NCBI RefSeq assembly: GCF_900249755.1
Contig: NZ_LT976853.1
Span: 2,737,217-2,789,655, forward strand
DNA from: Cupriavidus taiwanensis
GTDB taxonomy: Bacteria; Pseudomonadota; Gammaproteobacteria; Burkholderiales; Burkholderiaceae
DNA: 52,439 bases
Direction of reading: 5' to 3'
The translations under genes and the position numbers were made by a program. The notes below the pieces were generated by a model. That model was given only the letters and a program-made list of their open reading frames with translations. It was not told the origin of the DNA and searched no databases. Position 1 is the first letter of the stretch. Each line of letters starts with the position of its first letter. Positions 8,448 through 16,968 of the stretch are shown in pieces.

Positions 8448-9281
8448 TCAGCCCGCCGGCTCGGACAACCTTGCCGCCAGTGCCCGCAGCGCCGGCGCCA
8501 GGGTCTGGTGGAACACCGCCTCGTCCACCGCGCCATAAGACGCACTGCAGCTCAGCATGTGCAGCTCCTTCTCCCCCACCGGCCGGAACGCCACCGCGCA
8601 GGCATGGATGGCCGGATGCCAGTCGCGGAACGACGCCGCATAGCCGCGCTGCTGCGCCTCGGCCAGCGCGGCGCGGGTGGCGGCCTCCTGCTGCTTCCAT
8701 TGTTCCGGGAAGGCCTGGCTGAACTCGGCCATCACGCGCTCGCGCCGCGCCGCCGGCAAGGCCGCCAGGTAGGCCCGCCCCATCGAGCTGGACACCAGCG
8801 ACAGCCGCGAGCCGACCCCCAGCCCCAGCATCACGCCGGCGTCGTTGCGGATCGACTCCAGGTAGATCACCTCCATGCGCTCGCGCTTGCCCAGCGACAC
8901 CGAGACCCCGTACGACTGCGCGAAGGCCAGCATGTGCGGGCGCGCCAGCGACACCACGTCCGACGCCGACAGGTAGGCATAGCCCAGCGCCAGCACCCCG
9001 GCATCGAGCGCGTACTTGCCCAGGCTGTCGTCATAGCGCAGGTAGCCCAGCTGCACCAGCGTGCCCGCCAGCCGGCTCACCGTGGCCTTGGGGAAGCCGG
9101 TGCGGCGCACGAACTCCTGGTTGCCCAGCATCGCCTCGCCGGTGCGGAAGCAGCGCAGCAGCTCCAGCCCGCGCGCCAGCGCGGTGACGAAGTTCGGGTC
9201 GCTGTCGCGCACGGGTGCAGGGGCGGATGCCGATGTGGCAGGGACTTCGGAAAGTGACGGATCGGGGTTCGGGTTGGCCAA
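8448..9281 (-). CDS. IclR family transcriptional regulator, divergent from gcdH
   Basis: A protein of about 277 residues with an N-terminal winged helix ([16 protein letters not shown], then [14 protein letters not shown] as the recognition helix) and a C-terminal IclR effector domain. The best start is a TTG at 9281, because GGAG lies nine bases upstream and no in-frame ATG fits the domain. It is transcribed away from gcdH across a region holding three GGAAC-type half-sites, so it probably controls gcdH and itself. An acyl-CoA or dicarboxylic acid intermediate of lysine or tryptophan breakdown is a reasonable but unproven effector. Confidence 0.88.
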   Translation of the reverse strand: MANPNPDPSLSEVPATSASAPAPVRDSDPNFVTALARGLELLRCFRTGEAMLGNQEFVRRTGFPKATVSRLAGTLVQLGYLRYDDSLGKYALDAGVLALGYAYLSASDVVSLARPHMLAFAQSYGVSVSLGKRERMEVIYLESIRNDAGVMLGLGVGSRLSLVSSSMGRAYLAALPAARRERVMAEFSQAFPEQWKQQEAATRAALAEAQQRGYAASFRDWHPAIHACAVAFRPVGEKELHMLSCSASYGAVDEAVFHQTLAPALRALAARLSEPAG

Positions 9282-9349
9282 GGTTCGCGGCTCCAGTCGG
9301 CGCTTGTCCGTTCATCGCACAAAGGCGCGGGGGTTCAGGGTTTTGCCTG

Positions 9350-9377
9350 TTGCGTGGCAAGACCATTGCGATATACT
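9350..9377 (+). promoter_or_regulatory. Sigma-70 promoter of gcdH
   Basis: TTGCGT (9350-9355) and TATACT (9372-9377) are separated by 16 bases. The predicted start near 9384 leaves a leader of about 157 nt before the gcdH ATG and places the GGAAC repeats over the initial transcribed region. Confidence 0.5.
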
Positions 9378-9384
9378 AATTCAA

Positions 9385-9410
9385 CGGAACACAGTTCCGC
9401 AATGCGGAAC
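9385..9410. promoter_or_regulatory. Triple half-site operator, probably for the IclR regulator
   Basis: CGGAAC (9385-9390), three bases, GTTCCG (9394-9399), then GCGGAAC (9404-9410). The middle half-site pairs perfectly with both neighbours, each time with a three-base spacer. Three-repeat operators are known for IclR proteins such as PcaU. Lying just downstream of the -10 hexamer, it would suit repression. Confidence 0.6.
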
Positions 9411-9540
9411 TTTCAGGATCCCGAAAAAATCCTCCGCACGATCACCGAACCCGTTACGAAATGACCGATGCGCCGGCGCGCACAGCGGCACGCAAGCCGC
9501 CCCGCCCGGCGCTTCCCCTGCGCTACCGAAGGAGACCTGC

Positions 9541-10734
9541 ATGGCTGCCAACGCCGAATTCCACTGGGCCGACCCCCTGCTGCTGGACCAGCAACTGAGC
9601 GCCGACGAGCGCATGGTGCGCGACGCCGCCGCGGCGTACTGCCAGGACAAGCTGATGCCGCGCGTGCTGCAGTCGTTCCGCAACGAGAAGACCGACGTCG
9701 AGATCTTCCGCGAGATGGGCGAGCTGGGTCTGCTCGGCCCGACCATCCCCGAGCAATACGGCGGCCCCGGCCTGAACTACGTCAGCTACGGCCTGATCGC
9801 GCGCGAAGTCGAGCGCGTCGATTCGGGCTACCGCTCGATGATGAGCGTGCAGTCGTCGCTGGTGATGGTCCCCATCTACGAATTCGGCACCGAGGCGCAG
9901 AAGCAGAAGTACCTGCCCAAGCTGGCCACCGGCGAATGGATCGGCTGCTTCGGCCTGACCGAGCCGAACCACGGCTCCGACCCGGGCTCGATGGTGACCC
10001 GCGCCAAGAAGGTTGAAGGCGGCTACGAGCTGACCGGCGCCAAGATGTGGATCACCAACTCGCCGATCGCCGACGTGTTCGTGGTCTGGGCCAAGCTGCA
10101 GGGCGAGGACGGCAAGGAAGACATCCGCGGCTTCATCCTGGAAAAGGGCTGGAAGGGCCTGAGCGCCCCCGCCATCCACGGCAAGGTCGGCCTGCGCACG
10201 TCGATCACCGGCGAGATCGTGCTCGACCAGGTGTTCGTGCCGGAAGAAAACATCATGCCGGGCGTGAAGGGCCTGAAGGGTCCGTTCACCTGCCTGAACT
10301 CGGCCCGCTACGGCATCGCCTGGGGCGCGCTGGGCGCCGCCGAATTCTGCTGGCACACCGCGCGCCAGTACACGCTGGACCGCAAGCAGTTCGGCCGCCC
10401 GCTGGCGCAGACGCAGCTGGTGCAGAAGAAGCTGGCCGACATGCAGACCGAGATCACGCTGGGCCTGCAGGGCTGCCTGCGCCTGGGCCGCATGAAGGAC
10501 GAAGGCACCGCGGCGGTGGAAATTACCTCGATCATGAAGCGCAACTCGTGCGGCAAGTCGCTCGACATCGCCCGCGTGGCGCGCGACATGCTGGGCGGCA
10601 ACGGCATCTCGGACGAGTTCGGCGTGATCCGCCATGTGGTGAACCTGGAGGTGGTCAACACCTACGAAGGCACCCATGACATCCACGCGCTGATCCTGGG
10701 CCGCGCCCAGACCGGCCTGCAGGCCTTCTTCTGA
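9541..10734 (+). CDS. gcdH: Glutaryl-CoA dehydrogenase
   Basis: A 397-residue acyl-CoA dehydrogenase that oxidises and decarboxylates glutaryl-CoA to crotonyl-CoA in lysine and aromatic degradation. Blocks typical of the glutaryl type are [52 protein letters not shown] and [20 protein letters not shown], where YEGT supplies the catalytic Glu that the ACAD-like gene at the left end lacks. The ATG at 9541 is preceded by AAGGAG, so longer frames reaching upstream are not used. It stands alone, opposite its likely IclR regulator. Confidence 0.95.
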   Translation: MAANAEFHWADPLLLDQQLSADERMVRDAAAAYCQDKLMPRVLQSFRNEKTDVEIFREMGELGLLGPTIPEQYGGPGLNYVSYGLIAREVERVDSGYRSMMSVQSSLVMVPIYEFGTEAQKQKYLPKLATGEWIGCFGLTEPNHGSDPGSMVTRAKKVEGGYELTGAKMWITNSPIADVFVVWAKLQGEDGKEDIRGFILEKGWKGLSAPAIHGKVGLRTSITGEIVLDQVFVPEENIMPGVKGLKGPFTCLNSARYGIAWGALGAAEFCWHTARQYTLDRKQFGRPLAQTQLVQKKLADMQTEITLGLQGCLRLGRMKDEGTAAVEITSIMKRNSCGKSLDIARVARDMLGGNGISDEFGVIRHVVNLEVVNTYEGTHDIHALILGRAQTGLQAFF

Positions 10735-10743
10735 TCGCAGCAT

Positions 10744-10941
10744 AAAAAAGCCCGGCGATGAAGCCGGGCCAAGCACACTACCAAGGAGACGACGAGGCTG
10801 CCCTCGTCGATACAACACCTGCCTTGCATACGGCCCCGCCTCTGGCGGGGCCGTATGCATTGGGCTGCCGCGATGCGAGATCGCCGGGACGCAACGCCAT
10901 GTTTCATGGTGGAACCAGAGTAACCGGATTGATATCCAACC
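10744..10941 (-). ncRNA. Candidate leftward small RNA with three hairpins and an intrinsic terminator
   Basis: Read leftward, this gene-free stretch carries a perfect 15-bp hairpin with a 3-nt loop (10826-10858; arm GCATACGGCCCCGCC), an 8-bp hairpin (10790-10809; arm CGACGAGG), an unpaired anti-Shine-Dalgarno stretch TCTCCTTGG (10781-10789), then a 7-bp GCCCGGC hairpin (10750-10769) running into six T residues (10744-10749). That is a complete intrinsic terminator pointing left, although no leftward gene lies nearby. A possible -10 TATATT sits at 10948-10953, with a weak -35. The 5' end is a guess. On the plus strand the same hairpins lack a U-tract and would be a poor gcdH terminator. Confidence 0.4.
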
Positions 10942-11100
10942 CAAACGAATATAAAGTCACTACAAAATCACTCACAGTCATATAGACATTCTCTGACATC
11001 CATCACGCCCGCTTTCGTGCATGCTGGCAATACTTGGGCGTCCGATCCTTCCGCGACCCCTCGGCAACCCCTTCAGCGACCTGCCTCCGGGCGCGTTGCC

Positions 11101-11130
11101 TTGAAACGGCGACGTGTCGCCACATATGCT
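11101..11130 (+). promoter_or_regulatory. Promoter of the DUF883 gene, with a palindromic spacer
   Basis: TTGAAA (11101-11106), an 18-base spacer and TATGCT (11125-11130). The spacer contains the inverted repeat GGCGAC-GT-GTCGCC (11108-11121), positioned where a bound regulator would block RNA polymerase or realign the promoter. Confidence 0.45.
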
Positions 11131-11173
11131 AAGTATCAGACCGACAAATGCCGTTAGCCTCGGAGCGAAGAAA

Positions 11174-11500
11174 ATGTCAGAATCCGCACAAACCGAACCA
11201 ACCGCCCGCAAACAGGAGAAACTGATGAGCGATGTCAAGACCGTGCTGTCCGACGCCGAGGAACTGCTGAAGCAAGCCGCCTCGACCACCGGGGAAAAGG
11301 CCGCCGAACTGCGCGAGCGTGGCATGGGCCTGCTCAAGCAAGCCAAGGAAAAGGCCCAGGACCTGCAAGATGCCGTCGTCACCAAGAGCAAGGCCGCCGC
11401 GCGCGCCACCGACGACTACGTGCACGACCACCCGTGGCGCGCCGTGGGCGTGGCGGCCGGCGTGGGCCTGCTGATCGGTCTGCTGCTCAACCGCAAGTAA
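11174..11500 (+). CDS. DUF883 (ElaB/YqjD-like) inner-membrane protein
   Basis: A 108-residue protein: a hydrophilic, helical, lysine- and glutamate-rich N-terminal region (SDVKTVLSDAEELLKQAAST through KAAARATDDYVHDHPWRAV) and a C-terminal membrane segment ending GVGLLIGLLLNRK. This is the layout of DUF883 proteins, stress-induced tail-anchored proteins that in E. coli associate with ribosomes. I start at 11174 because GGAG lies eight bases before it; ATGs exist at 11114 (upstream) and 11225 (internal). The yqjE-like gene follows after a gap of 225 bases that contains a strong hairpin. Confidence 0.85.
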   Translation: MSESAQTEPTARKQEKLMSDVKTVLSDAEELLKQAASTTGEKAAELRERGMGLLKQAKEKAQDLQDAVVTKSKAAARATDDYVHDHPWRAVGVAAGVGLLIGLLLNRK

Positions 11501-11542
11501 GCGCTGCAAAGCCGGCGCGGCACGCCCATGCCGCGCCATCGC

Positions 11543-11566
11543 GGCGACCCGCCCCGGCGGGTCGCC
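11543..11566 (+). terminator. Strong hairpin after the DUF883 gene, no U-tract
   Basis: GGCGACCCGCC, two bases and GGCGGGTCGCC form a perfect 11-bp stem 43 bases after the stop codon. No T run follows, so it may act as an mRNA 3' stabiliser or a weak terminator. The rest of the 225-base gap holds nothing I recognise. Confidence 0.4.
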
Positions 11567-11725
11567 AATGGCCGGGGTGCCCGGTGTGTCGATAGCGCGG
11601 ACGTGGTTGGCCAGTGTCATGGTCGGCCTGCCGTTGTCGACGCCACCTGGCGCCGCATCCGGCCCCGCCAGCTGGATAGGTGCGCACGGCCATGCCGGCG
11701 CACCGCTCTTTGACGCCGGAGCCGC

Positions 11726-12106
11726 ATGAGCGAATCCACCCCTTCCCCAAAGTTCCTCGACGCCGTGCGCAACCTGGCCGGCTCGCTGGTGGCGATGGTG
11801 CAGACGCGCCTGGAGCTAGCCAGCGTGGAGTTGGCCGAGGAGCGCACGCGCTTGCTGAAGGTCGCCCTGCTGGCCTTGTTCGGGCTGGCGTTCTTCGGGC
11901 TGGGCCTGGTCACGCTGACCGCCCTGATCGCGATCCTGTTCTGGGACACCTACCGCTGGCAGGCGCTGGGCGCGCTGACGGTGCTCTACCTGGTGCTGTG
12001 CGCCATCTGCCTGGCGTACGCCCGCAACGTGCTGCGCAACGCGCCGCCGATGCTGGAGGCCACGCTCGCCGAAATCGACAAAGACCGGGAGATCCTGCGC
12101 AGATGA
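11726..12106 (+). CDS. YqjE-like (phage holin family) membrane protein
   Basis: A 126-residue protein with two membrane segments, at about residues 44-70 (LLKVALLALFGLAFFGLGLVTLTALIAILF split by a short turn) and 78-98 (ALGALTVLYLVLCAICLAYA), preceded by an amphipathic helix rich in Glu and Arg. This matches the YqjE family found beside YqjD-type genes. GGAG precedes the ATG. Its stop overlaps the next start (ATGA), so translation is coupled. The function of the family is not established; an envelope or stress role is inferred from its company. Confidence 0.8.
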   Translation: MSESTPSPKFLDAVRNLAGSLVAMVQTRLELASVELAEERTRLLKVALLALFGLAFFGLGLVTLTALIAILFWDTYRWQALGALTVLYLVLCAICLAYARNVLRNAPPMLEATLAEIDKDREILRR

Positions 12107-12609
12107 GCACACTCGACCCTGACGACAGCACGCCCGGACGCGAACGCGGCGAGTACCCGCGCGCGCCCCGGTTCACGCAAGAGGTGCGCCTGCCGCTGGC
12201 GGTGCGCAAGGAACTGCTGCTGACCCGCGCCGCCCTCGAGCGCCACGATTGCCTGCAGGCGCTGCGCGCGGTGCGCGGCGGCGTGCACCGGCTGGGCAGC
12301 GTCAGCGCCTGGCTGCCGCGGATCGCGCGGCCGGGCTCGTGGATGAAGGTGGTCGGCCTGACCAAGGACTACCCGATGCTGAGCACCGCGGTGACGCTGG
12401 CGCTGCCCCTGCTCAAGCGCGCGCCGATGCTGCGCTGGACCTGGAAGCTGTCCAAGCTCGGCCTGCTGGCCGGCGCGGGCTACTGGGCCTACAACACCTG
12501 GCGCGAGGCCAAGGGCCAGGCAGTGCCGCCGGCAAGCGTGCCGACGCCGGCCCCGGCCGGCACCCCGCCCGCTGCCGACACCGGCTTCCGCGATCCGCTG
12601 ATTCCCTGA
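12103..12609 (+). CDS. Conserved protein of unknown function in the yqjD-yqjE-type operon
   Basis: A 168-residue protein starting MSTLDPDDSTPGRERGE. It has a charged N-terminal half (FTQEVRLPLAVRKELLLTRA), a region of amphipathic and weakly hydrophobic helices (LSTAVTLALPLLKRAPMLRW, LGLLAGAGYWAY) and a disordered Pro/Ala-rich tail. The position matches the third gene (yqjK) of yqjDEK clusters, but I do not see clear sequence identity with that family. The start overlaps the stop of the preceding gene. A convergent hairpin lies just after its stop. Confidence 0.75.
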   Translation: MSTLDPDDSTPGRERGEYPRAPRFTQEVRLPLAVRKELLLTRAALERHDCLQALRAVRGGVHRLGSVSAWLPRIARPGSWMKVVGLTKDYPMLSTAVTLALPLLKRAPMLRWTWKLSKLGLLAGAGYWAYNTWREAKGQAVPPASVPTPAPAGTPPAADTGFRDPLIP

Positions 12610-12616
12610 TCCCCCT

Positions 12617-12648
12617 GGCTGCGCCGGCGCACCCTTGCCGGCGCAGCC
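12617..12648. terminator. Convergent hairpin between the yqj-like operon and the GGDEF-EAL gene
   Basis: GGCTGCGCCGGC (12617-12628) and GCCGGCGCAGCC (12637-12648) form a perfect 12-bp stem with an 8-base loop. It directly abuts the stop codon of the leftward gene. It lacks a T run on either strand, so termination would be inefficient or factor-assisted. Confidence 0.45.
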
Positions 12649-15477
12649 TCAGCCGGCCAGCGCCAGCACCGGCGGCGCCCCGGCCTCCGGGCCGGGCGGT
12701 GCGAACGGCACCGGCGGCGCAATGTGATAGCCCTGCGCCAGGTCCACGCCCAGCTCGCGCAGGCGCTCGAGCATTTCCTCGTTCTCGACGAATTCCGCAA
12801 TGGTCTGCTTGCCCATCGCGTGGCCGATGCGCTGGATCACCTCCACCATCACCAGGTTGACCGGGTCGGCCAGCATGTCGCGCACAAAGCTGCCGTCGAT
12901 CTTCAGGTAGGCCGCGGGCAGGTGCTTCAGGTAGGTGAACGAAGACATGCCGGCGCCAAAGTCGTCCAGCGCGAAGCGGCAGCCAAGCTGTTGCAACTGC
13001 ACGATGAAGGCCCCGGCCTGCGCCAGGTTGGCAATGGCCGCGGTCTCGGTGATCTCGAAGCAGATGCCGTCCAGCGCGATGCCGAAGCGCTGCGCCTGCT
13101 CGCGCACGAAGTCCGGGAACTGCAGGTCGGCCAGCGACGAGCCTGACAGGTTGATCGCGCAGATGGCAATCTCGGCCTGGCGTCCCGCCAGCGTGGCAAA
13201 CGCGGTCTCGACCACCCAGCGATCGATCATCGGCATCAGGTTGTAGCGCTCGCAGGCCGGCACGAACGCCATCGGAGGCACCAGCCGGCCGCGCTCGTCG
13301 ACCAGGCGCAGCAACAGCTCCACATGGCGTCCCGCCGGGGGCAGCGCGCCCGGCTGCACCGGCACGATCTCCTGCGAGAACAGGCAGAAGCGGCCGGCGG
13401 CCAGCGCCGCATGCACGCGGCTGACCCATTCCATCTCGCCATGGCGGGCCTGCACCACGCTATCCAGCGGATGGTAGACCTGCACGCGGTTGCGCCCGCC
13501 CTCCTTGGCCACGTAGCATGCGGCGTCGGCCGCGCTCAGCGCCTCGGCCACGCTGCCGGTGTGCCGGTCCAGCGTGACCAGGCCGATGCTGACCCCGACC
13601 GCGAAGGTGCGCTGCCGGTGCGCAAAGCGGAAGCTCGCGATGGCGTGGCGCAAGCCCTCGGCGACGCGCTCGCCGTCGGCGCTGCCGCAATGCTCGAGCA
13701 GCACGCCGAACTCGTCGCCGCCCAGCCGCGCCAGCGTGTCGCTGCGGCGCAGCTGGCCGCGCATGATCTCGGCCATCTGCCGGATCAGCTCGTCGCCGGC
13801 GGCGTGGCCGCAGGTATCGTTGACCACCTTGAACTGGTCCAGGTCCAGGTACATCAGGGTGTGGGAGGTGCCTTGCGCGCGCGCGCGCCCGATCGCCGCG
13901 GCCAGCCGGCGCTCGAACTCGGCGCGGTTGACCAGGCCGGTCAGCGCGTCGTGGCTGGCCTCGTATGCCAGGCGCGCGGCATGCGCGCGTTCCTGGCTGA
14001 TGTCGTGCAGCACCACCACCACGCCGATGGCCTGCGCGGCACGGTCGCGGATCAGCGCCACCGATGGCTTGACCGCCAGCGCCTGTCCGGGCTGGCCGGC
14101 GCCGTCGCGCTGCACCAGCTGGGCCGAGCGGCTGTGCCAGCGCTGGCGCAGCGCCAGCGTCACGATATCGGGCAGCGGCGCCAGGCTGTCCTCGTCGCGC
14201 AGCACGCAGACCTGGCTCAGCGGCAGGCCGCGCGCCTCGGTCTCGCGCCATCCGGTCAGGGCTTCGGCCGCGGGGTTGAGCGACTGCACGCGCCCCCACA
14301 CATCGGCGGTCACCACCGCGTCGCCGATCGCCTGCAGCGTGACCTGGGCGCGCTCCTTTTCCGCAAACAGCTGCGTCTCGTAGCGCTTGTGCTCGGAAAT
14401 ATCGGTCAGCGAGCCCGCCATGCGCGCGCGCCGGCGCCCGGCGCCGCGCACCAGCCGGCCGCGGGCGCGCACCCAGAGGTAGTCGCCGGCGCGGTTGCGC
14501 AGGCGGAATTCGGCATCGTAGGGTTCGCCGCTGCGCAGGTGATGCGCCAGCTTGGCCTCGAACGCCGCCAGCTCGGACGGATGCAGCAGGCCCAGCACGG
14601 TTTCGCGCGCATGCGGCAGCTCGTCGCCGCGGTAGCCCAGCATCTGCGCGCAGCGCGGCGAGAAATACAGCTCGCCGCGGCCCAGGTGCCAGTCCCACAG
14701 GCCGTCGTTGCTGCCCTCGACCGCCAGCTGCAGTTGCTCCTCGCGCTGCGCCAGCGCCTCGCGCAGCCGGCGCTCGCGCCGCAGCGGCCCCACCGACAGC
14801 AGGATCGCCGACATCAGCAGCGCCGCCGCCATCACCGCGCTGCCGGTGGTGAGCAGCCGCGTGACCCGGCGCGAGGCCTGGCCCAGGTGGCCCGAGAAGG
14901 CTCGCTCCAGCGGCGTCAGCCTGGCGTCGATCTGCGCAATATTGCGCAGCACCGGCGCAACGCAGGCGTCGTCGCAGCCGGGCTGGCGCGCCAGGCGCCG
15001 CAGCGCCAGCGCTTGCTCATGCAAGGCAAAGATTTCGAGATCGCCCTGCGCCCACACGCGGATGGCGGCGTCGACCTCGTGGATATGGCGGAAATTGCGG
15101 TACAGGCGCACCATCCGCGGGATGTCTTCCGGGTGGTTGCCGCCGGCCAGCAGGCCTTCGTGCACGCGTTCGAGGTCGGGCTCGGCGCGGTCCAGCTCCA
15201 GGCGCGCGCGGTGGTCGCCGAACGGGATGGCGATGGACGACAGGTAGGCTTCGAAATCCGTGGGGTCGCGGGTCTCGCCGTAGCGCAGCAGGTGCAGCAC
15301 GGCGTTCTTCTGGCCCTTGGACCACTGGCTCTCGCCCGCGACGAAGGCGCGCGCGGCGGACAACAGGTCGAGGCCGGCGATGCTGAACATCGCCAGCGCG
15401 ACGACCACCGGTACGAACGGCCAGATGATGCGCAGCACGTGCCCGCTGGCCGGCAAGGAAACGCCTGCTCGCCGCAT
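12649..15477 (-). CDS. Membrane-anchored PAS-PAS-GGDEF-EAL cyclic-di-GMP protein
   Basis: About 942 residues. Order: membrane helix (about 16-41), a periplasmic region of some 165 residues, a second helix (about 208-231), PAS (LQLAVEGSNDGLWDW onward), a second PAS (AIGDAVVTADVWGRVQSLNP), GGDEF, EAL. The cyclase motif GGDEF (586-590) is intact, and RRSD lies five residues before it as an inhibitory I-site. The EAL motif is ELL from Glu720; downstream FEITET, DDFGAG, LKIDG and the QGY region are conserved, so phosphodiesterase activity is plausible. The protein could be bifunctional or mainly degradative. I start at MRRAGVSL; an upstream ATG at 15549 would add 24 residues before the first helix. 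No Shine-Dalgarno sequence decides it. Confidence 0.92.
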   Translation of the reverse strand: MRRAGVSLPASGHVLRIIWPFVPVVVALAMFSIAGLDLLSAARAFVAGESQWSKGQKNAVLHLLRYGETRDPTDFEAYLSSIAIPFGDHRARLELDRAEPDLERVHEGLLAGGNHPEDIPRMVRLYRNFRHIHEVDAAIRVWAQGDLEIFALHEQALALRRLARQPGCDDACVAPVLRNIAQIDARLTPLERAFSGHLGQASRRVTRLLTTGSAVMAAALLMSAILLSVGPLRRERRLREALAQREEQLQLAVEGSNDGLWDWHLGRGELYFSPRCAQMLGYRGDELPHARETVLGLLHPSELAAFEAKLAHHLRSGEPYDAEFRLRNRAGDYLWVRARGRLVRGAGRRRARMAGSLTDISEHKRYETQLFAEKERAQVTLQAIGDAVVTADVWGRVQSLNPAAEALTGWRETEARGLPLSQVCVLRDEDSLAPLPDIVTLALRQRWHSRSAQLVQRDGAGQPGQALAVKPSVALIRDRAAQAIGVVVVLHDISQERAHAARLAYEASHDALTGLVNRAEFERRLAAAIGRARAQGTSHTLMYLDLDQFKVVNDTCGHAAGDELIRQMAEIMRGQLRRSDTLARLGGDEFGVLLEHCGSADGERVAEGLRHAIASFRFAHRQRTFAVGVSIGLVTLDRHTGSVAEALSAADAACYVAKEGGRNRVQVYHPLDSVVQARHGEMEWVSRVHAALAAGRFCLFSQEIVPVQPGALPPAGRHVELLLRLVDERGRLVPPMAFVPACERYNLMPMIDRWVVETAFATLAGRQAEIAICAINLSGSSLADLQFPDFVREQAQRFGIALDGICFEITETAAIANLAQAGAFIVQLQQLGCRFALDDFGAGMSSFTYLKHLPAAYLKIDGSFVRDMLADPVNLVMVEVIQRIGHAMGKQTIAEFVENEEMLERLRELGVDLAQGYHIAPPVPFAPPGPEAGAPPVLALAG

Positions 15478-15636
15478 AGGTCTTGTTCGAGGGGCCGTGT
15501 CTCGCGGCCGTTCCGAGGGCCCGCGGTCCACACGCCGCGGTTGGCCCATTGTGCGGCGCGCGCCGGGCCTGCGTCTCTACCTCGAACTAGTTAAAGCACC
15601 CCCTACCATCGGGGCATGCCGGCGGCATCAAAACGC

Positions 15637-15668
15637 AAAAAGGGCCTGTGACGTGCGCCACAGGCCCT
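15637..15668 (-). terminator. Intrinsic terminator of tRNA-Lys
   Basis: Arms AGGGCCTGTG and CACAGGCCCT (10 bp, 8-base loop) are followed on the minus strand by a run of T residues (AAAA on the plus strand at 15637-15640). It lies 10 bases after the tRNA 3' end. Confidence 0.85.
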
Positions 15669-15677
15669 TCGGCATGC

Positions 15678-15753
15678 TGGTGGGTCGTGCGTGACTCGAA
15701 CACGCGACCAACGGATTAAAAGTCCGCTGCTCTACCGACTGAGCTAACGACCC
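15678..15753 (-). tRNA. tRNA-Lys (anticodon UUU)
   Basis: A 76-nt cloverleaf on the minus strand. The acceptor GGGTCGT pairs with ACGACCC; TAGCTCAGTCGGTAGAGC is the D arm; CTTTTAA is the anticodon loop, with TTT as anticodon; GTTCGAGTC is the T loop; and CCA is encoded. It has its own consensus promoter and terminator and no neighbouring tRNA. Confidence 0.97.
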
Positions 15754-15770
15754 GAAAAAACAGAACCGCG

Positions 15771-15800
15771 ATTATAGTGACGCGATTCTCGATGTGTCAA
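15771..15800 (-). promoter_or_regulatory. Consensus sigma-70 promoter of tRNA-Lys
   Basis: On the minus strand TTGACA (15800-15795) and TATAAT (15776-15771) are both perfect, with an 18-base spacer. They lie about 20 bases upstream of the mature tRNA 5' end. Confidence 0.9.
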
Positions 15801-15825
15801 GCACGCGCCGCGCTGGCCCTCGCCA

Positions 15826-16941
15826 TCAGACCATGCGTTCCAGGCGCCACATCTGGTAGCGGAATGCCAGCACCGCGCCGGCCAGGATGCCGGCCAGCGC
15901 AATGAACGATCCCAGCGCCAGCGTCGACACGCCCGACAACCCCTGCCCCACCGTGCAGCCCAGCGCGGTGACGCCGCCCGCGCCCATCAGGATGCCGCCG
16001 ACCATGTGGTTGGCGACGTCCTCGGCATTGCCGAAGCCTTCCCAGCGGAACGTGCGCGTGACCAACGCATACGCAGCGGCGCCGGCGATCACGCCGAACA
16101 CGCTGACGATGCCGATGGTCAGGACCTTGCTCTTGTCGCTGAACATCATCAGCCAGTCGAGCGTGTAGGCGTACGGCGCGACGAAGCTCAGGCTTTCCAT
16201 GCGGCCGCTGTTGGTCGAGACGAACAGTTCTTCCAGCGTATTGGGGTCTTCGGCAACGTAGCCGAGGTGGCCGGACACGTACCACATCGCGACGATGATC
16301 AGGCCCACGCCGATGCCGCCCAGCAGGTTGTCGAAGGTGCGGAAGCCGCGGCCCGCCAGCGCCCACGCCGCCAGCACGCCGCCCAGCGCCAGGCCCAGCG
16401 CCAGCTGCAGCACGCCGCGCGCCGCGCCGGTGCCCTGCGCCAGTACCGACGGCAGGTCCTGCGTGGTCGGCAGCGCCAGCGCCACCGCATCGACGGTATT
16501 GACGCGCACCACGCCGAACAAACCGCGCAGCGTCATGTAGGCCGACAGCCCCAGGAACACGAACACCACCAGCGACTTCAGGTTGCCCGCGCCGATGCGC
16601 ACCAGCGTCTTGCTGCCGCAGCCGGACGCCAGCACCATGCCGAAGCCGAACATCAGCCCGCCGGCCAGCGCCGACAGCCAGGCCAGCTTGCTCGCGGCAT
16701 AGATGGTCTTGGTCGGGTCGATGGCGCCGTGCCAGGCCAGCACGCCGGTGCCGATCATGGCCACGCCGATCGCCAGCGCCCACATGCGCATGCGGCTCCA
16801 GTCGCCCATGTTGACGATGTCCGAGACCGCCCCCATGGTGCAGAAGTGCGTGCGCTGCAGTACCGCGCCAAACAGGAAGGTCAGGACAAAGGTGCTCAGC
16901 AGCACCGAACGCGAGAGCGCGGCAAGATCGATTTCAGGCAT
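15826..16941 (-). CDS. YeeE/YedE family (TsuA-like) sulfur-compound transporter
   Basis: A 371-residue polytopic inner-membrane protein with about nine to ten hydrophobic segments. Family cysteines are in place: Cys34 in THFCTMGAVSD, Cys108 in ASGCGSKTL, and a third in ALGCTVGQG near residue 330. In characterised TsuA proteins these cysteines relay thiosulfate through the channel, so thiosulfate or a similar sulfur species is the likely substrate. This form contains two YeeE halves in one chain. It follows queC by 27 bases on the same strand. No TusA-like partner gene is adjacent. Confidence 0.9.
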   Translation of the reverse strand: MPEIDLAALSRSVLLSTFVLTFLFGAVLQRTHFCTMGAVSDIVNMGDWSRMRMWALAIGVAMIGTGVLAWHGAIDPTKTIYAASKLAWLSALAGGLMFGFGMVLASGCGSKTLVRIGAGNLKSLVVFVFLGLSAYMTLRGLFGVVRVNTVDAVALALPTTQDLPSVLAQGTGAARGVLQLALGLALGGVLAAWALAGRGFRTFDNLLGGIGVGLIIVAMWYVSGHLGYVAEDPNTLEELFVSTNSGRMESLSFVAPYAYTLDWLMMFSDKSKVLTIGIVSVFGVIAGAAAYALVTRTFRWEGFGNAEDVANHMVGGILMGAGGVTALGCTVGQGLSGVSTLALGSFIALAGILAGAVLAFRYQMWRLERMV

Positions 16942-16968
16942 ACGGGGGCGGGACGGCGGGCTCGGGGT

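Noticed and set aside
13324..15594. Very long open frame on the plus strand opposite the GGDEF-EAL gene
   Set aside because: It is antisense to a protein with intact PAS, GGDEF and EAL motifs and is full of His, Arg and Gln as expected of a GC-rich shadow frame.
15678..15753. tRNA-Lys as an integration site
   Set aside because: No integrase, no direct repeat of the tRNA 3' end and no change in gene character on either side.
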